Positions 1 through 8,128 of a DNA stretch of 20,880 nucleotides are shown here, piece after piece. This stretch comes from Candidatus Rifleibacteriota bacterium. Its GTDB lineage: Bacteria; Riflebacteria; Ozemobacteria; Ozemobacterales; Ozemobacteraceae. The notes under the pieces were generated by a model. The model was given only the letters and a program-made list of their open reading frames with translations, was not told where the DNA came from and made no database searches. Location of the stretch: positions 16,833 to 37,712 of the forward strand of contig JAKJFO010000017.1 of assembly GCA_022704885.1 (NCBI GenBank), in the 5' to 3' direction. Within the stretch, counting starts at the first letter, position 1. Each line of letters opens with the position of its first letter. A program made the position numbers and the translations under genes.

Positions 1-1605
1 CCGCCACAATGGGATCCCCGGCAGCCACCGCTGGCCCCGGCGGTTCTGGTCGGGGCGCTGCAGTCGGCCGGCGCCGAAACCCGCGTTTTTGATCTGAATA
101 TCGCTTTATATCGGAACCTGCTTCGTCAGACCAGCACGCATGACTTCGCAGATTTTCTGCTCAGGCGTCTGCTCGACCCAAACTGTTTGCGCAATGCTGA
201 GAACTATCTGAACACCAGTCAGGAGATGCAGAAAATCTTTGACGAGCGCTTCGATCCACGCGGAACCGGCCGCCTGTTCTGGGATACCTGCGGCGGTCTG
301 CCTTCGGCTGTTACCTCACGCGACTGGCAGAAAGCCACGAAAGCGCCGGATCTGCTGCCGTTTGCCAGGCATCTGGAAAACGAAATCGCCGGCATTATTG
401 CATGGGAACCAGAACTGGTCGGCTTTTCAGTCATATCTGATACGCAGCTGCCGGCCGCTCTGGCTCTATCTGCACTTGTCAGGCAGAAATTGCCGAAGTG
501 CCAGATCGTTTTTGGTGGTGATGCGTTTACCTACCGCCGCAGTCTTCTTGGCGGCCAATCATGGCTGGGAGCGACAATCGACGCGGTCTGTATGGGTGAT
601 GGCGAGCCACTGATAACAGCAATAGCGGCTGGCATGACGCCGGGAACTGCTCCTAATGCCTTGAACTGGGCTGAAAAGGGCGGCTTGGCGCCAGAAAAAA
701 CTGCGCTGCAGAATATGTCTGACTTGCCGATGCCAGATTTTTCTGAATTTCCGCTCGATGACTACCTGACTCCGCATCTGGTTATGCCGGTCGAAACCGC
801 CCGCGGCTGCCCCTGGGGGCGTTGTGCCTTCTGTATTCATCCGGTGCGCGCCGCGACCGGCCGGCCGCTGTACCGGCCGAAGCCGGTCAGGAAGGTTGCA
901 GCCGAGATCAGCAAACTGTTCGCACAAGGGCATCGCCGTTTCATGATTGTCGATGAAGCACTGCCTCCTGCACGATTGCGCGAACTGAGCGATATCTTCG
1001 CTTCTCTGTCTGAGCCGGTTTGCTGGATCGGTTATGCCAGACTTGACGAGGGGCATACACGTGAAGGCTTTGCCAAAGCAAGGGCAGCCGGTTGTCTGAA
1101 ACTTTTTATTGGCGTGGAAAGCGGCTCTGACAGAATTCTTGCGCGGTTTCACAAGGGTGTCGATGCGAAACGTGCCCGGCGTGTATTGCTCGATGCCGCT
1201 GCTGCGGGGCTGGCAGTTCATTCGTTTCTCATGACCGGCTTTCCGGGCGAAGACGAGAGTGACCGTCAGGGCACGCTCGATCTGCTTGCCGGCGTCTGGC
1301 CGGCCTTCGATCCGTTCGGTGTATCATTCGACCTGTTTCCGCTCACGGCGGAGCTCGAAACCGATCTGATGGCCGACCCGGCCGCGTTCGGCTGGCATGG
1401 TGCGCAGCGCGATTCCAGCAACGACCTTGCCTGGCAGTTCCCGCTGCTGAGTGGCCCGGCAGCGGCGGAAGCGCTGACATCTTTCAAAGGTCGCATTCAG
1501 GCTCTTGCCGACAAGGTTCTCGGACCTTCCTTCGGTCTGCGCCATGCCGGCCTCGCTCAGGATTGTCTGCACCTGCTGCTGCTCGAAGCCAGAAGCAAAA
1601 AGTAG
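1..1605 (+). CDS. B12-binding-domain radical SAM protein (5' end outside window)
   Basis: The frame is open from base 1 to the TAG at 1603-1605, giving 534 residues with no start in the window. Starting at the TTG at 187 would cut off real protein: residues 1-45 carry the PPxWDPxxPPLAPAVL-type N-terminus usual in B12-binding radical SAM enzymes. A Rossmann-like cobalamin-binding region spans about residues 1-165 (VGFSVISDTQ, IVFGGD, VCMGDGEP). The radical SAM domain follows, with cluster cysteines C270, C275 and C278 in RGCPWGRCAFC. The spacing is CX4CX2C rather than the classic CX3CX2C. Later family motifs are FIGVESGSDRIL and FLMTGFPGE. By family knowledge these enzymes bind a 4Fe-4S cluster and S-adenosylmethionine and often use cobalamin for methyl transfer or rearrangement. 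The substrate cannot be inferred, because the next gene lies 189 bp away and is not an obvious partner. Family call is strong; exact reaction unknown. Confidence 0.88.
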   Translation, partial: PPQWDPRQPPLAPAVLVGALQSAGAETRVFDLNIALYRNLLRQTSTHDFADFLLRRLLDPNCLRNAENYLNTSQEMQKIFDERFDPRGTGRLFWDTCGGLPSAVTSRDWQKATKAPDLLPFARHLENEIAGIIAWEPELVGFSVISDTQLPAALALSALVRQKLPKCQIVFGGDAFTYRRSLLGGQSWLGATIDAVCMGDGEPLITAIAAGMTPGTAPNALNWAEKGGLAPEKTALQNMSDLPMPDFSEFPLDDYLTPHLVMPVETARGCPWGRCAFCIHPVRAATGRPLYRPKPVRKVAAEISKLFAQGHRRFMIVDEALPPARLRELSDIFASLSEPVCWIGYARLDEGHTREGFAKARAAGCLKLFIGVESGSDRILARFHKGVDAKRARRVLLDAAAAGLAVHSFLMTGFPGEDESDRQGTLDLLAGVWPAFDPFGVSFDLFPLTAELETDLMADPAAFGWHGAQRDSSNDLAWQFPLLSGPAAAEALTSFKGRIQALADKVLGPSFGLRHAGLAQDCLHLLLLEARSKK

Positions 1606-1728
1606 TATTAATTCGAAGTCTCTCGGGCCTGTAACAGCGATTCAGACTACTTTTAAGTGCAGGTGTAATATATCAGAGAACTCGCACCTCATGCAAATTG
1701 CACAGTTCAGAGCACTGTCTGCAAAGTT

Positions 1729-1756
1729 TTGATTGCCTTCGAACTGTAGCTTAAAT
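1729..1756 (+). promoter_or_regulatory. Possible sigma70-type promoter for the DUF362 gene
   Basis: TTGATT (1729-1734), a 16-bp spacer and TTAAAT (1751-1756), each matching 4 of 6 consensus positions. A transcript would start near 1763 and leave about 32 nt before the ATG at 1795, enough for the AAAGGG ribosome site at 1784-1789. The rest of the gap (1606-1728) holds no clear terminator hairpin or gene. Weak elements, so tentative. Confidence 0.3.
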
Positions 1757-1794
1757 TAAGATTGAAGCTCAAGACAACAAAACAAAGGGCAGCC

Positions 1795-2832
1795 ATGGCC
1801 AGAGTCTACTTTCACCCGTTCAACGCCAGTCACGACGCCGCAGAAGTCAGCGCTGCAGCAGGGAAACTGTTGAAGCACCTGGTAGAGGCCGAGCGCATTT
1901 CCCTGCGCCAGAAAGTTCCGCTGAAGGTGCATTTCGGTGAGAAGGGCAACCAGACTTTTCTCGGGCCCGAAAACTATGCCGGAATAATCGACTTTCTTCA
2001 ACAGAAGCAGGTAGAATCCTGCTACATCGAGACCAACGTTCTTTACGGCGGCCGCCGCAACAATCGCACCAACCATCTGATCACCGCGCGCGAGCACGGT
2101 TTTACCCAGCTGCCGATCGAGATTGCCGATGGTGAAGTCGGGCAGGACTATTACATTCAGGAAATCGCCGGGCGCCAGTTCAAAAAGTGCTATATCGCAT
2201 CAGGTTTCAAACCCTACGAACAGTTGATTGTTCTGGCGCATTTCAAGGGGCATACGCTGGCCGGGTTTGGCGGCGCGCTCAAGCAGCTGGCGATGGGCTT
2301 TGCTTCCCGTGGCGGCAAAATGGCTCAGCATCTTTCTGCCAAACCTTTTATAATACCGTTTCTCTGCCGTAAGTGCGGTGCCTGCCGACAGGTATGTGCC
2401 GTCGATGCGATCAATCTGCAGACCTGGTGGCCGCGCATCGACCGGCAGAAATGTGTCGGTTGTGCAGCCTGCACCGCGACCTGCCCGCACCATGCAATTC
2501 ATACGAACTATCTGCGCTTTCTCATGCTGGGCAGCTTTACGGCAAAGCTGGCCGATTACAGCTTTGCCGCTCAGATCTGCAAACAGAATATTTATGTCAA
2601 TTTCGCCATGAATCTGACTTCAGGCTGCGACTGTGAAGGTCGCAAAATGACGCCTTTGCTGCCCGATGTCGGTATTTTTGCCTCAACCGACCCGGTAGCC
2701 ATCGACCGGGCATGTCTTGATAAGATCGACGAAGTCGCAGGAAAGACGGTATTCGGGCGCGGCCGCGAAATTCTCGATTATACCGAAAAGCTTGGCATGG
2801 GCAGTCAGCAATACCAGCTGGAAACCGTCTGA
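1795..2832 (+). CDS. DUF362 family protein with two 4Fe-4S ferredoxin motifs
   Basis: 345 residues. The start MARVYFHPF is preceded by AAAGGG with a 5-nt gap; an in-frame TTG at 1762 has no ribosome site and adds residues atypical of the family. The N-terminal two thirds resembles the DUF362 domain (opening MARVYF, a central NVLYGGRRNNRTNH stretch). Two ferredoxin motifs follow: C191, C194, C197, C201 (CRKCGACRQVC) and C220, C223, C226, C230 followed by Pro (CVGCAACTATCP). The first cluster lacks the proline that usually follows the fourth cysteine. A C-terminal DUF362 part resumes with SGCDCEG and STDPVAIDRACLD. No signal peptide or membrane segment is visible, so it is probably a cytoplasmic electron-transfer or redox protein; the reaction of this family is not established. 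It stands alone, convergent with the next gene across a 69-bp gap with no clear terminator. Confidence 0.9.
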   Translation: MARVYFHPFNASHDAAEVSAAAGKLLKHLVEAERISLRQKVPLKVHFGEKGNQTFLGPENYAGIIDFLQQKQVESCYIETNVLYGGRRNNRTNHLITAREHGFTQLPIEIADGEVGQDYYIQEIAGRQFKKCYIASGFKPYEQLIVLAHFKGHTLAGFGGALKQLAMGFASRGGKMAQHLSAKPFIIPFLCRKCGACRQVCAVDAINLQTWWPRIDRQKCVGCAACTATCPHHAIHTNYLRFLMLGSFTAKLADYSFAAQICKQNIYVNFAMNLTSGCDCEGRKMTPLLPDVGIFASTDPVAIDRACLDKIDEVAGKTVFGRGREILDYTEKLGMGSQQYQLETV

Positions 2833-2901
2833 AGCCAGCGATTTTTCATCGGTGATTGATCAATGAGACTCTTCGCTTACGGTAAAGTATCTCCTGTTTT
2901 C

Positions 2902-3504
2902 TCAATCAAGCTTGCGTGGCCGTGACCAGCGGGCATACCAGTAAAGCGTCACGTTAACCATGTCACCGTCGAACCAGGCTGGATCGAACTTTTTGCCGGT
3001 TGGCTGCAGGCCGTTAGACCAGGCGACGGTCGAGGCATGTTCTTTGTTTTTAGGGCTTTTGATGATTTTGCAGAACTCTTCGTAGCCTGGAGGGCCGCCG
3101 ACGTCTTCAGGCGGGCAGGCGCGATCGCCTTCAAGGCACCACATTTCGAAATCGTCTTCTGAACGCTTGAAATCTGAGTTTTCGAGAGTCAGCCGATGGC
3201 TCCATGAATCACCGAAGTCATAAACATATATGCAGCTGTCGCCTTTCTTTTTGAAATGCTTGTTGAGGCGCACAGTGCCTTCGAGAAAGGTTTCCTTGTC
3301 GTCGAATTCGTCATCGATGATTTCGACATAGCGATGTTTGCCGAAATTGAATTCGTGCAGATGCTCGTCCTGCCAGCCCATGACGATCTGAATGACGTCA
3401 TGCAGGCGGTCGAGCGAAATCTCGGCCGGCACGACAAAACGGCGCCAGACTGCGGGTTCGACTTCCATCAGCTCGATCTTGATCTCGTAATATTTCTTTT
3501 TCAT
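2902..3504 (-). CDS. Plasmid pRiA4b ORF-3 family protein
   Basis: 200 residues starting [12 protein letters not shown]. The start at 3504 has a strong GGAGG ribosome site four bases upstream. An in-frame ATG at 3535-3537 overlaps the minus-strand -10 box and so should not be transcribed in full. Family signatures are visible: [42 protein letters not shown] and [15 protein letters not shown]. These are characteristic of the PRiA4_ORF3 (IS1096 TnpR-like) family, which is widespread, sometimes linked to mobile elements, and lacks a firm biochemical function. No transposase, inverted repeat or other mobile-element sign is seen nearby, so it looks like a resident chromosomal gene. It is divergent from asnS, with its own promoter. 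Family call is strong; function unknown. Confidence 0.92.
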   Translation of the reverse strand: MKKKYYEIKIELMEVEPAVWRRFVVPAEISLDRLHDVIQIVMGWQDEHLHEFNFGKHRYVEIIDDEFDDKETFLEGTVRLNKHFKKKGDSCIYVYDFGDSWSHRLTLENSDFKRSEDDFEMWCLEGDRACPPEDVGGPPGYEEFCKIIKSPKNKEHASTVAWSNGLQPTGKKFDPAWFDGDMVNVTLYWYARWSRPRKLD

Positions 3505-3535
3505 CAATCCTCCTTCGCCCTTCGTTTCATCAACC

Positions 3536-3563
3536 ATTATACACTACCTGCCGCCCGGTTCAA
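3536..3563 (-). promoter_or_regulatory. Sigma70-type promoter for the pRiA4b ORF-3 family gene
   Basis: Read on the minus strand: TTGAAC (3563-3558), a 16-bp spacer and a perfect TATAAT (3541-3536). The transcript would begin near 3529, giving a leader of about 25 nt that contains the GGAGG site of the ATG at 3504. This position also argues against the longer start at 3537. Confidence 0.65.
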
Positions 3564-3583
3564 GTTTTGCAGCTTGCCGATTA

Positions 3584-3612
3584 TTGACTGAATCGGGGCG
3601 GTGCAGTATAAT
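3584..3612 (+). promoter_or_regulatory. Sigma70-type promoter for asnS
   Basis: TTGACT (3584-3589), an ideal 17-bp spacer and a perfect TATAAT (3607-3612). The predicted transcription start is near 3619, about 49 nt before the asnS ATG at 3668. The open frame's earliest possible TTG start at 3584 is in fact the -35 element. Only 20 bp separate this -35 from that of the divergent minus-strand promoter. Confidence 0.75.
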
Positions 3613-3667
3613 CGGCGCACCTGCCCGGTGCAGGAATGCAGTGATCAAATACAAACGAGGTTATTCA

Positions 3668-5119
3668 ATGAGCCAGTCCATCAGCAAGATTCTGACGATG
3701 CCGCCATCAGATGCGGTTGTTTCGGTACGCGGTTGGGTGAGAACCAAAAGGGCAAGCAAGAATGTTTCTTTTATCGCGCTGAATGACGGCTCTACCATTC
3801 GCAATCTGCAGCTGGTCGTCGATTTGGATAAGGGCTACGAAGGCATCACCGAAGAAGTTATGGTAAAAGTTACTACTGGAGCCTCTCTGCGTGCTTCGGG
3901 AAAGCTTGTTGCTTCGCAGGGAAGCGGCCAGGCAGTCGAACTGCTGTGCGAGACCATCAGCGTCGAAGGTGTCGCCGACCCCGAAGAATACCCGTTGCAG
4001 CCCAAGAAACATTCGCTCGAATTCCTGCGCGAAATCGGTCATCTGCGCTTCCGAACCAACGTGTTCGGAGCCATACTGCGCGTTCGCCACGCCATGACCT
4101 TCGCCATTCACAAGTTTTTCAACGATCTCGGCTTCTTTAACATTCATTCGCCGATCATTACCGGCTCTGACTGCGAGGGCGCCGGCGAAATGTTTCGAGT
4201 CACCACCCTGCCCGAAAAAGACCCGCCGCTGCGCGAAGACGGCAGTGTCGATTACTCTGAAGATTTTTTCGGCAAGGCGACCAACCTTACCGTTTCCGGC
4301 CAGCTCGAAGCCGAACTGGCTGCCATGGCACTCGGCAAGGTTTATACCTTCGGGCCAACTTTCCGCGCCGAAAACTCCAACACTTCCCGCCACCTCGCCG
4401 AATTCTGGATGATCGAACCCGAAGTCGCCTTTGCCGACCTCAAAGACAACATGGACCTCGCCGAAGGCTTTTTGAAATACCTCATCGGTTACGCTCTCGA
4501 ACACTGTGTCGATGACCTGGATTTTCTGAGCAAACGTTACGCCGAAGAGAACAAGCTCAAACCACAGGCCGAACGCGAAGAGATGACACTGCTCGAAAAG
4601 CTCGAGTTCGTGCGCGACAACAGTTTCGAACGTATCACCTACACACAGGCGATCGACATTCTCATGGAATGCGCGCCGAACAAAAAGAAGAAGTTCCAGT
4701 ATCCTGTCGATCGCTGGGGCATCGATCTGCAGTCAGAACATGAGCGCTATCTCGTCGAGAAGCACTTCAAGAAGCCAGTTATCGTAACCGACTACCCGCG
4801 CGAGAACAAAGCGTTCTACATGCGCGTCAACCCTGATGGCAAAACCGTAGCCGCCATGGATATCCTGGTTCCCGGCGTCGGCGAAATCATCGGCGGCTCA
4901 CAGCGCGAAGAACGCTTCGAAATCCTCAAAGAACGCGCTGCTGAATTCAAGATTCCCGAAGAAAGCATCTGGTGGTATCTCGACATTCGCAAATATGGCA
5001 CTGTCGTTCACAGCGGCTTTGGGCTTGGCTTCGAGCGCCTGCTGATGTTCATCACCGGCATGGGCAACGTCAGAGACGTGTCGCCATTCCCGCGAACCCC
5101 AAAATCAGCCGAATTCTGA
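3668..5119 (+). CDS. asnS: Asparagine--tRNA ligase
   Basis: 483 residues, near the usual length for bacterial AsnRS. The ATG at 3668 has GAGG seven bases upstream. The enzyme joins asparagine to tRNA-Asn in the cytoplasm using ATP. An OB-fold anticodon-binding domain occupies about residues 17-110 ([19 protein letters not shown]). The class II catalytic core follows with [14 protein letters not shown], motif 2 as [17 protein letters not shown] (R233, E235) and motif 3 as [12 protein letters not shown] (R457). The C-terminus [10 protein letters not shown] is a near match to the AsnRS ending and, with the [11 protein letters not shown] stretch, separates it from AspRS and LysRS. It is a single-gene transcription unit from a near-consensus promoter, facing the propeller gene with a hairpin in between. 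Confidence 0.98.
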   Translation: MSQSISKILTMPPSDAVVSVRGWVRTKRASKNVSFIALNDGSTIRNLQLVVDLDKGYEGITEEVMVKVTTGASLRASGKLVASQGSGQAVELLCETISVEGVADPEEYPLQPKKHSLEFLREIGHLRFRTNVFGAILRVRHAMTFAIHKFFNDLGFFNIHSPIITGSDCEGAGEMFRVTTLPEKDPPLREDGSVDYSEDFFGKATNLTVSGQLEAELAAMALGKVYTFGPTFRAENSNTSRHLAEFWMIEPEVAFADLKDNMDLAEGFLKYLIGYALEHCVDDLDFLSKRYAEENKLKPQAEREEMTLLEKLEFVRDNSFERITYTQAIDILMECAPNKKKKFQYPVDRWGIDLQSEHERYLVEKHFKKPVIVTDYPRENKAFYMRVNPDGKTVAAMDILVPGVGEIIGGSQREERFEILKERAAEFKIPEESIWWYLDIRKYGTVVHSGFGLGFERLLMFITGMGNVRDVSPFPRTPKSAEF

Positions 5120-5146
5120 TTTCATTCTCAGAATCGCAGAAACTGC

Positions 5147-5175
5147 CGGCCAGCTGTGTAATATGCAGCTGGCCG
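5147..5175. terminator. Hairpin between convergent genes, likely terminator
   Basis: Perfect 10-bp inverted repeat: CGGCCAGCTG (5147-5156), a 9-nt loop and CAGCTGGCCG (5166-5175). It sits just after the asnS stop and directly beside the stop of the minus-strand gene, where a shared terminator is expected. On the plus strand it is followed only by CTTTAACG, so the U-tract is poor; the minus-strand side has none. Termination may be weak or protein-assisted. Confidence 0.55.
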
Positions 5176-5177
5176 CT

Positions 5178-7100
5178 TTAACGAATCAACGGGTTGTCAT
5201 CAAAGGTGGCTTCAGCTGGAAGTTCCCGTGAATTCTCATTAACGCGGCTTTCTGGGTGATTCTCAGGGTAGGTTTCGATAATATTATCGATGTCAATAAA
5301 CAGCTTTGGCAGTTCGTAAATTTCGTGGGCCTTGATGAATTCTTCGTTTTCATCGATTCTTCCGGACTCATCTTTCTGTTCTGCCAGATCCGGAATATCA
5401 CCGCTGTGAATGCAGGGTATGAATATGAACGGGTCAGAGCCAAGAGTTGCGATGAATTCGAAAATTGCCTTCGGTGGAACGGCGCGGCCAATATAGCCGG
5501 CGATTCGATTCCAGTCGTCGTCACGCAGGTATGAACAACGGTTGATCCATGTTTTCAACGGATAAAAACGGTATGCGCCCCACCAGGCGCCAAGATAGTG
5601 TGCCTGCCCCTGCAGCATGTCTTCGCTTTCGACCTGAACGTTAGCTCTCTCTGAAACCATATAGTAGCGGTATTTGGTCTCTCCGGCTACCGGCATTCCG
5701 TCTTTTCCAATATAAGTTCCGATGCCCTTGAAGAAAAAGTCGCCGGTGTTCATTTTGGCATCGACAACGAAGAGTCCGGCGCCATCAAAACCCAGCCAGA
5801 ACAAGTTGTTGCGGTCAATGAGCATGGAAGTTGCCCGCAGACTGTCAAGACGTGGCTCAATTTCCGGCAGAATACGTTCTTCCGGCCTTCCATGCAGCTC
5901 TGCTATAGTCGCTTCATCAAGAAGTGCGGGTGGCGCCTCTTTCCTGACTTCACGCAACATACGGCCGATCATGCGGTTGCGAAATCGTCGATTGATATCG
6001 AAGCGCGCCAGATCTCTGGTCGTAGGCGAAAGATTGAGCACCTCAGCCTTGTTGTTGAAGGCATACATGAATCCGTTCTCTTTGAATTCGGTGCAGTGCA
6101 TCCAGCCTTCATTTACTTCGTAAGCATCGCTGCCGGTCGGGTCGGCCTGATAAAGACCTTCTGTCGTAGCTATCAGAAGCGAATCTGAGCCTGGTCTGGC
6201 CACGTCAAGCAGCACCTGTTCCATCGCATCGATATTGCCGTGATCTTTTTCGTTATAGGCTTTGCTGAGCCTGATTCCGGTAAAAAATGCCTTGACGATC
6301 AATTCATATTTTTCGAGCGGCATCATTATCTCCAGAGGTCTGGTAAGTGCCAGATCGGTTATCCAGAGTTTTTCACGACCGCTGAAATAAATCGTGTGGA
6401 AATTGCCGCCACGACGAATGGCAAGGCCGGTCTCGGTGCCGACGCAGAGATTATCACGGCGGTCGAACAGCAGAGTTATTATACGGTCACAGGGAAGGCC
6501 ATCGGCTTCGGTATAATGCTCGCCTTTCGAGTTGTACAGACCCTCTGAGGTTCCGGCCCAGATGTCGCCGCTGTGACTGATTGTCATTGCCGTGATGGTT
6601 TTGTCACCGAACACTTCAACCGGTCGACAGGTAGCCGAGCTGAAGTCATCATCATCGACGATGTAAAACAGCCCCCCGGTGGTCGCGACATAAAGCCTTT
6701 TTTCGCGGTTATTGTAAACCAGTTCGTGTATGGCGATCTGACCGTGTTTTTCTGTGTTTTCGACCGGAAAATTATTGAAAACACCGCGTTTGTCACCGAT
6801 TACCGCATACTTTATAACGCCGGTGTCTCGGGTTCCGATAAAAATGTTTCCATACTGGTCTTCGCACAGAGCTGTAATTTTATTGGACGGAATGAAATCA
6901 TTATCGATAAAGTGAAAGGTCGGCATGCCCTCGATGACTTGACAAGATGCTTTCGGGTCATACTTTCCGTCGAGCTGTTTGCCATCGAGAGTTGTCCTCT
7001 CGGAGAACAGAGATTCAAAAGGTCGGGACGCCGATGCCGGCAGCGTGGTGAAAACAATCAGAAACGCTATAAAAACTCTCTTGATGCCAACTGAAATCAC
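5178..7100 (-). CDS. Secreted two-component-regulator-type beta-propeller protein with unknown C-terminal domain
   Basis: 640 residues from a GTG start at 7100, chosen because GGAGG lies seven bases upstream; the in-frame ATG at 7133 has no ribosome site. A signal peptide (VFIAFLIVFTTLPASAS) ends near residue 25, so the protein is exported. Reg_prop-like blades are visible at about residues 74-98 (ITALCEDQYGNIFIGT), 122-148, 168-190 (ISHSGDIWAGTSEGLY), 207-229 (LLFDRRDNLCVGTETGL), 307-320 (SLLIATTEGLYQ) and 423-448 (LIDRNNLFWLGFDGAGLFV). These blades usually form the sensor part of hybrid histidine kinases. Here no Y_Y_Y domain, transmembrane helix or kinase follows. Residues from about 450 to the end form a domain I do not recognise, with an acidic tail. 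Role unknown: perhaps a periplasmic or cell-surface ligand-binding protein. Confidence 0.8.
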   Translation of the reverse strand: MISVGIKRVFIAFLIVFTTLPASASRPFESLFSERTTLDGKQLDGKYDPKASCQVIEGMPTFHFIDNDFIPSNKITALCEDQYGNIFIGTRDTGVIKYAVIGDKRGVFNNFPVENTEKHGQIAIHELVYNNREKRLYVATTGGLFYIVDDDDFSSATCRPVEVFGDKTITAMTISHSGDIWAGTSEGLYNSKGEHYTEADGLPCDRIITLLFDRRDNLCVGTETGLAIRRGGNFHTIYFSGREKLWITDLALTRPLEIMMPLEKYELIVKAFFTGIRLSKAYNEKDHGNIDAMEQVLLDVARPGSDSLLIATTEGLYQADPTGSDAYEVNEGWMHCTEFKENGFMYAFNNKAEVLNLSPTTRDLARFDINRRFRNRMIGRMLREVRKEAPPALLDEATIAELHGRPEERILPEIEPRLDSLRATSMLIDRNNLFWLGFDGAGLFVVDAKMNTGDFFFKGIGTYIGKDGMPVAGETKYRYYMVSERANVQVESEDMLQGQAHYLGAWWGAYRFYPLKTWINRCSYLRDDDWNRIAGYIGRAVPPKAIFEFIATLGSDPFIFIPCIHSGDIPDLAEQKDESGRIDENEEFIKAHEIYELPKLFIDIDNIIETYPENHPESRVNENSRELPAEATFDDNPLIR

Positions 7101-7199
7101 TTTCTGTCCTCCGGTATTACTGCTTTTTACCATTTAAGACTAACACATAATCGATCTGCCGGTAAAACCTCTTTATTGATGCCAGTTTCAAACAGGCTG

Positions 7200-7211
7200 G
7201 CCGGCGCCGGC
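7200..7211. repeat. 12-bp GC palindrome in divergent intergenic region
   Basis: GCCGGCGCCGGC is a perfect 12-bp palindrome, in the 156-bp gap between the divergent propeller and EFR1 genes and about 45 bp upstream of the EFR1 start. It could be an operator. However, short GCCGGC words recur throughout this DNA, so chance is quite possible. A TATACT -10-like hexamer lies at 7221-7226 without a good -35. Confidence 0.3.
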
Positions 7212-7256
7212 TTAAAGAGCTATACTGTTTTAAAAGGTGATCGGAGGTGGCGTTGT

Positions 7257-8066
7257 ATGAGTGCGACTGTTTTTTATTTTACTGGAACAGGTAATTCGCT
7301 GGCGGCTGCCCGAACGTTGGCGGCCAGGCTGAAAGATGTCAGTATCGTAGCGCTGGCCGGAATCGTGAACGAAGGCAGGCCTTTTCAGGTGAATACCGAT
7401 AAAGCCGTCTTTGTTTTTCCGGTTTACTGTGCTGGAATTCCGGCTGTTGTCGCAAAATCGCTCGATCTGATAAAGATGCCGCGAACTCAGTATGTGGCTG
7501 CAATCGCGAATTGCGCAAGTTCTGCCGGCGCCGCCCTCGATATTTTTGCCGCAGAGATGCTGCAGCGCTGCGGTAGAACTCTTTCGGCCGGCCATGTCAT
7601 CTTCATGCCCGGCAATTATACGCCGCTTTATGGCAGCGAAAAGCCTGCTACCATCGAGCACATGTTGAAAGAGGCCGACAACCGTCTACTGGAAATCGCC
7701 TGCGAGACTACAGCTGGAACACCGGTCGAATATTCCCTGCCTGCTCCACTGGCATGGATGACCAGGCTTTCATCAAAGCTGTGTGTTTCCAGCTTTCCAT
7801 ATATGCAGAAACGCTTCAGAGCTGAAAACACCTGTACGGGTTGCGGCCTTTGCGCCAGTGTCTGCCCGGTCAACAATATAGTGATGTCTGATCGAAATCG
7901 GCCGCAATGGCTGAAAAAGTGCGAACAGTGCATGGCTTGCCTTCAGTATTGCCCGGTTGAAGCCATTCAATGCCTGTGGTGGACAAAAGGTCGCACGCGT
8001 TACCACCACCCGGGCATCGCTGCCAGCGAAATCGCCGCCCAGAAGAGCCTTAATACTGCGATGTAA
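7257..8066 (+). CDS. EFR1 family flavodoxin-ferredoxin fusion protein
   Basis: 269 residues; ATG at 7257 with GGAGG nine bases upstream. The upstream in-frame extension from 7176 has no ribosome site and precedes the conserved flavodoxin start. The N-terminal flavodoxin-like fold begins SATVFYFTGTGNS, with the FMN phosphate-binding loop at residues 8-14. A conserved VFVFPVYCAGIP follows. Near the C-terminus are two 4Fe-4S motifs: C193, C196, C199, C203-Pro (CTGCGLCASVCP) and C222, C225, C228, C232-Pro (CEQCMACLQYCP). The architecture matches EFR1 proteins common in anaerobes, thought to carry electrons between flavin and iron-sulfur centres in the cytoplasm. The true partner is unknown. No membrane segment is seen. 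The next gene starts 62 bp downstream and appears functionally unrelated. Confidence 0.93.
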   Translation: MSATVFYFTGTGNSLAAARTLAARLKDVSIVALAGIVNEGRPFQVNTDKAVFVFPVYCAGIPAVVAKSLDLIKMPRTQYVAAIANCASSAGAALDIFAAEMLQRCGRTLSAGHVIFMPGNYTPLYGSEKPATIEHMLKEADNRLLEIACETTAGTPVEYSLPAPLAWMTRLSSKLCVSSFPYMQKRFRAENTCTGCGLCASVCPVNNIVMSDRNRPQWLKKCEQCMACLQYCPVEAIQCLWWTKGRTRYHHPGIAASEIAAQKSLNTAM

Positions 8067-8128
8067 GACTGGTAAACTTTTGCAGCGATGTACAGTAGTA
8101 TAAGAAAAGGCTGAATGGGAGAAAAATT

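Noticed and set aside
559..1221. Long minus-strand open frame (220 residues)
   Set aside because: It lies wholly opposite the radical SAM gene, with no ribosome site, family motif or plausible composition; it is a shadow of the GC-rich coding strand.
187..1605. Radical SAM gene starting with TTG at 187
   Set aside because: The frame stays open to base 1 and the upstream residues encode the conserved start of the B12-binding domain, so the gene is cut by the window edge rather than starting at 187.
1663..1689. AGGTG...CACCT inverted repeat downstream of the radical SAM gene
   Set aside because: The stem is about five pairs with a long loop and no T-run; too weak to call a terminator.
2855..2864. 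ATTGATCAAT palindrome between convergent genes
   Set aside because: It is only 10 bp, without a loop or T-tract, and lies downstream of both genes, so neither a terminator nor an operator is supported.
2902..3504. pRiA4b ORF-3 family gene as evidence of a mobile element
   Set aside because: The family name comes from a plasmid, but no transposase, terminal repeat, integrase or tRNA junction is seen nearby.
3707..4504. Minus-strand open frame of 265 residues opposite asnS
   Set aside because: asnS is certain in the other strand, and this frame shows no known motif.
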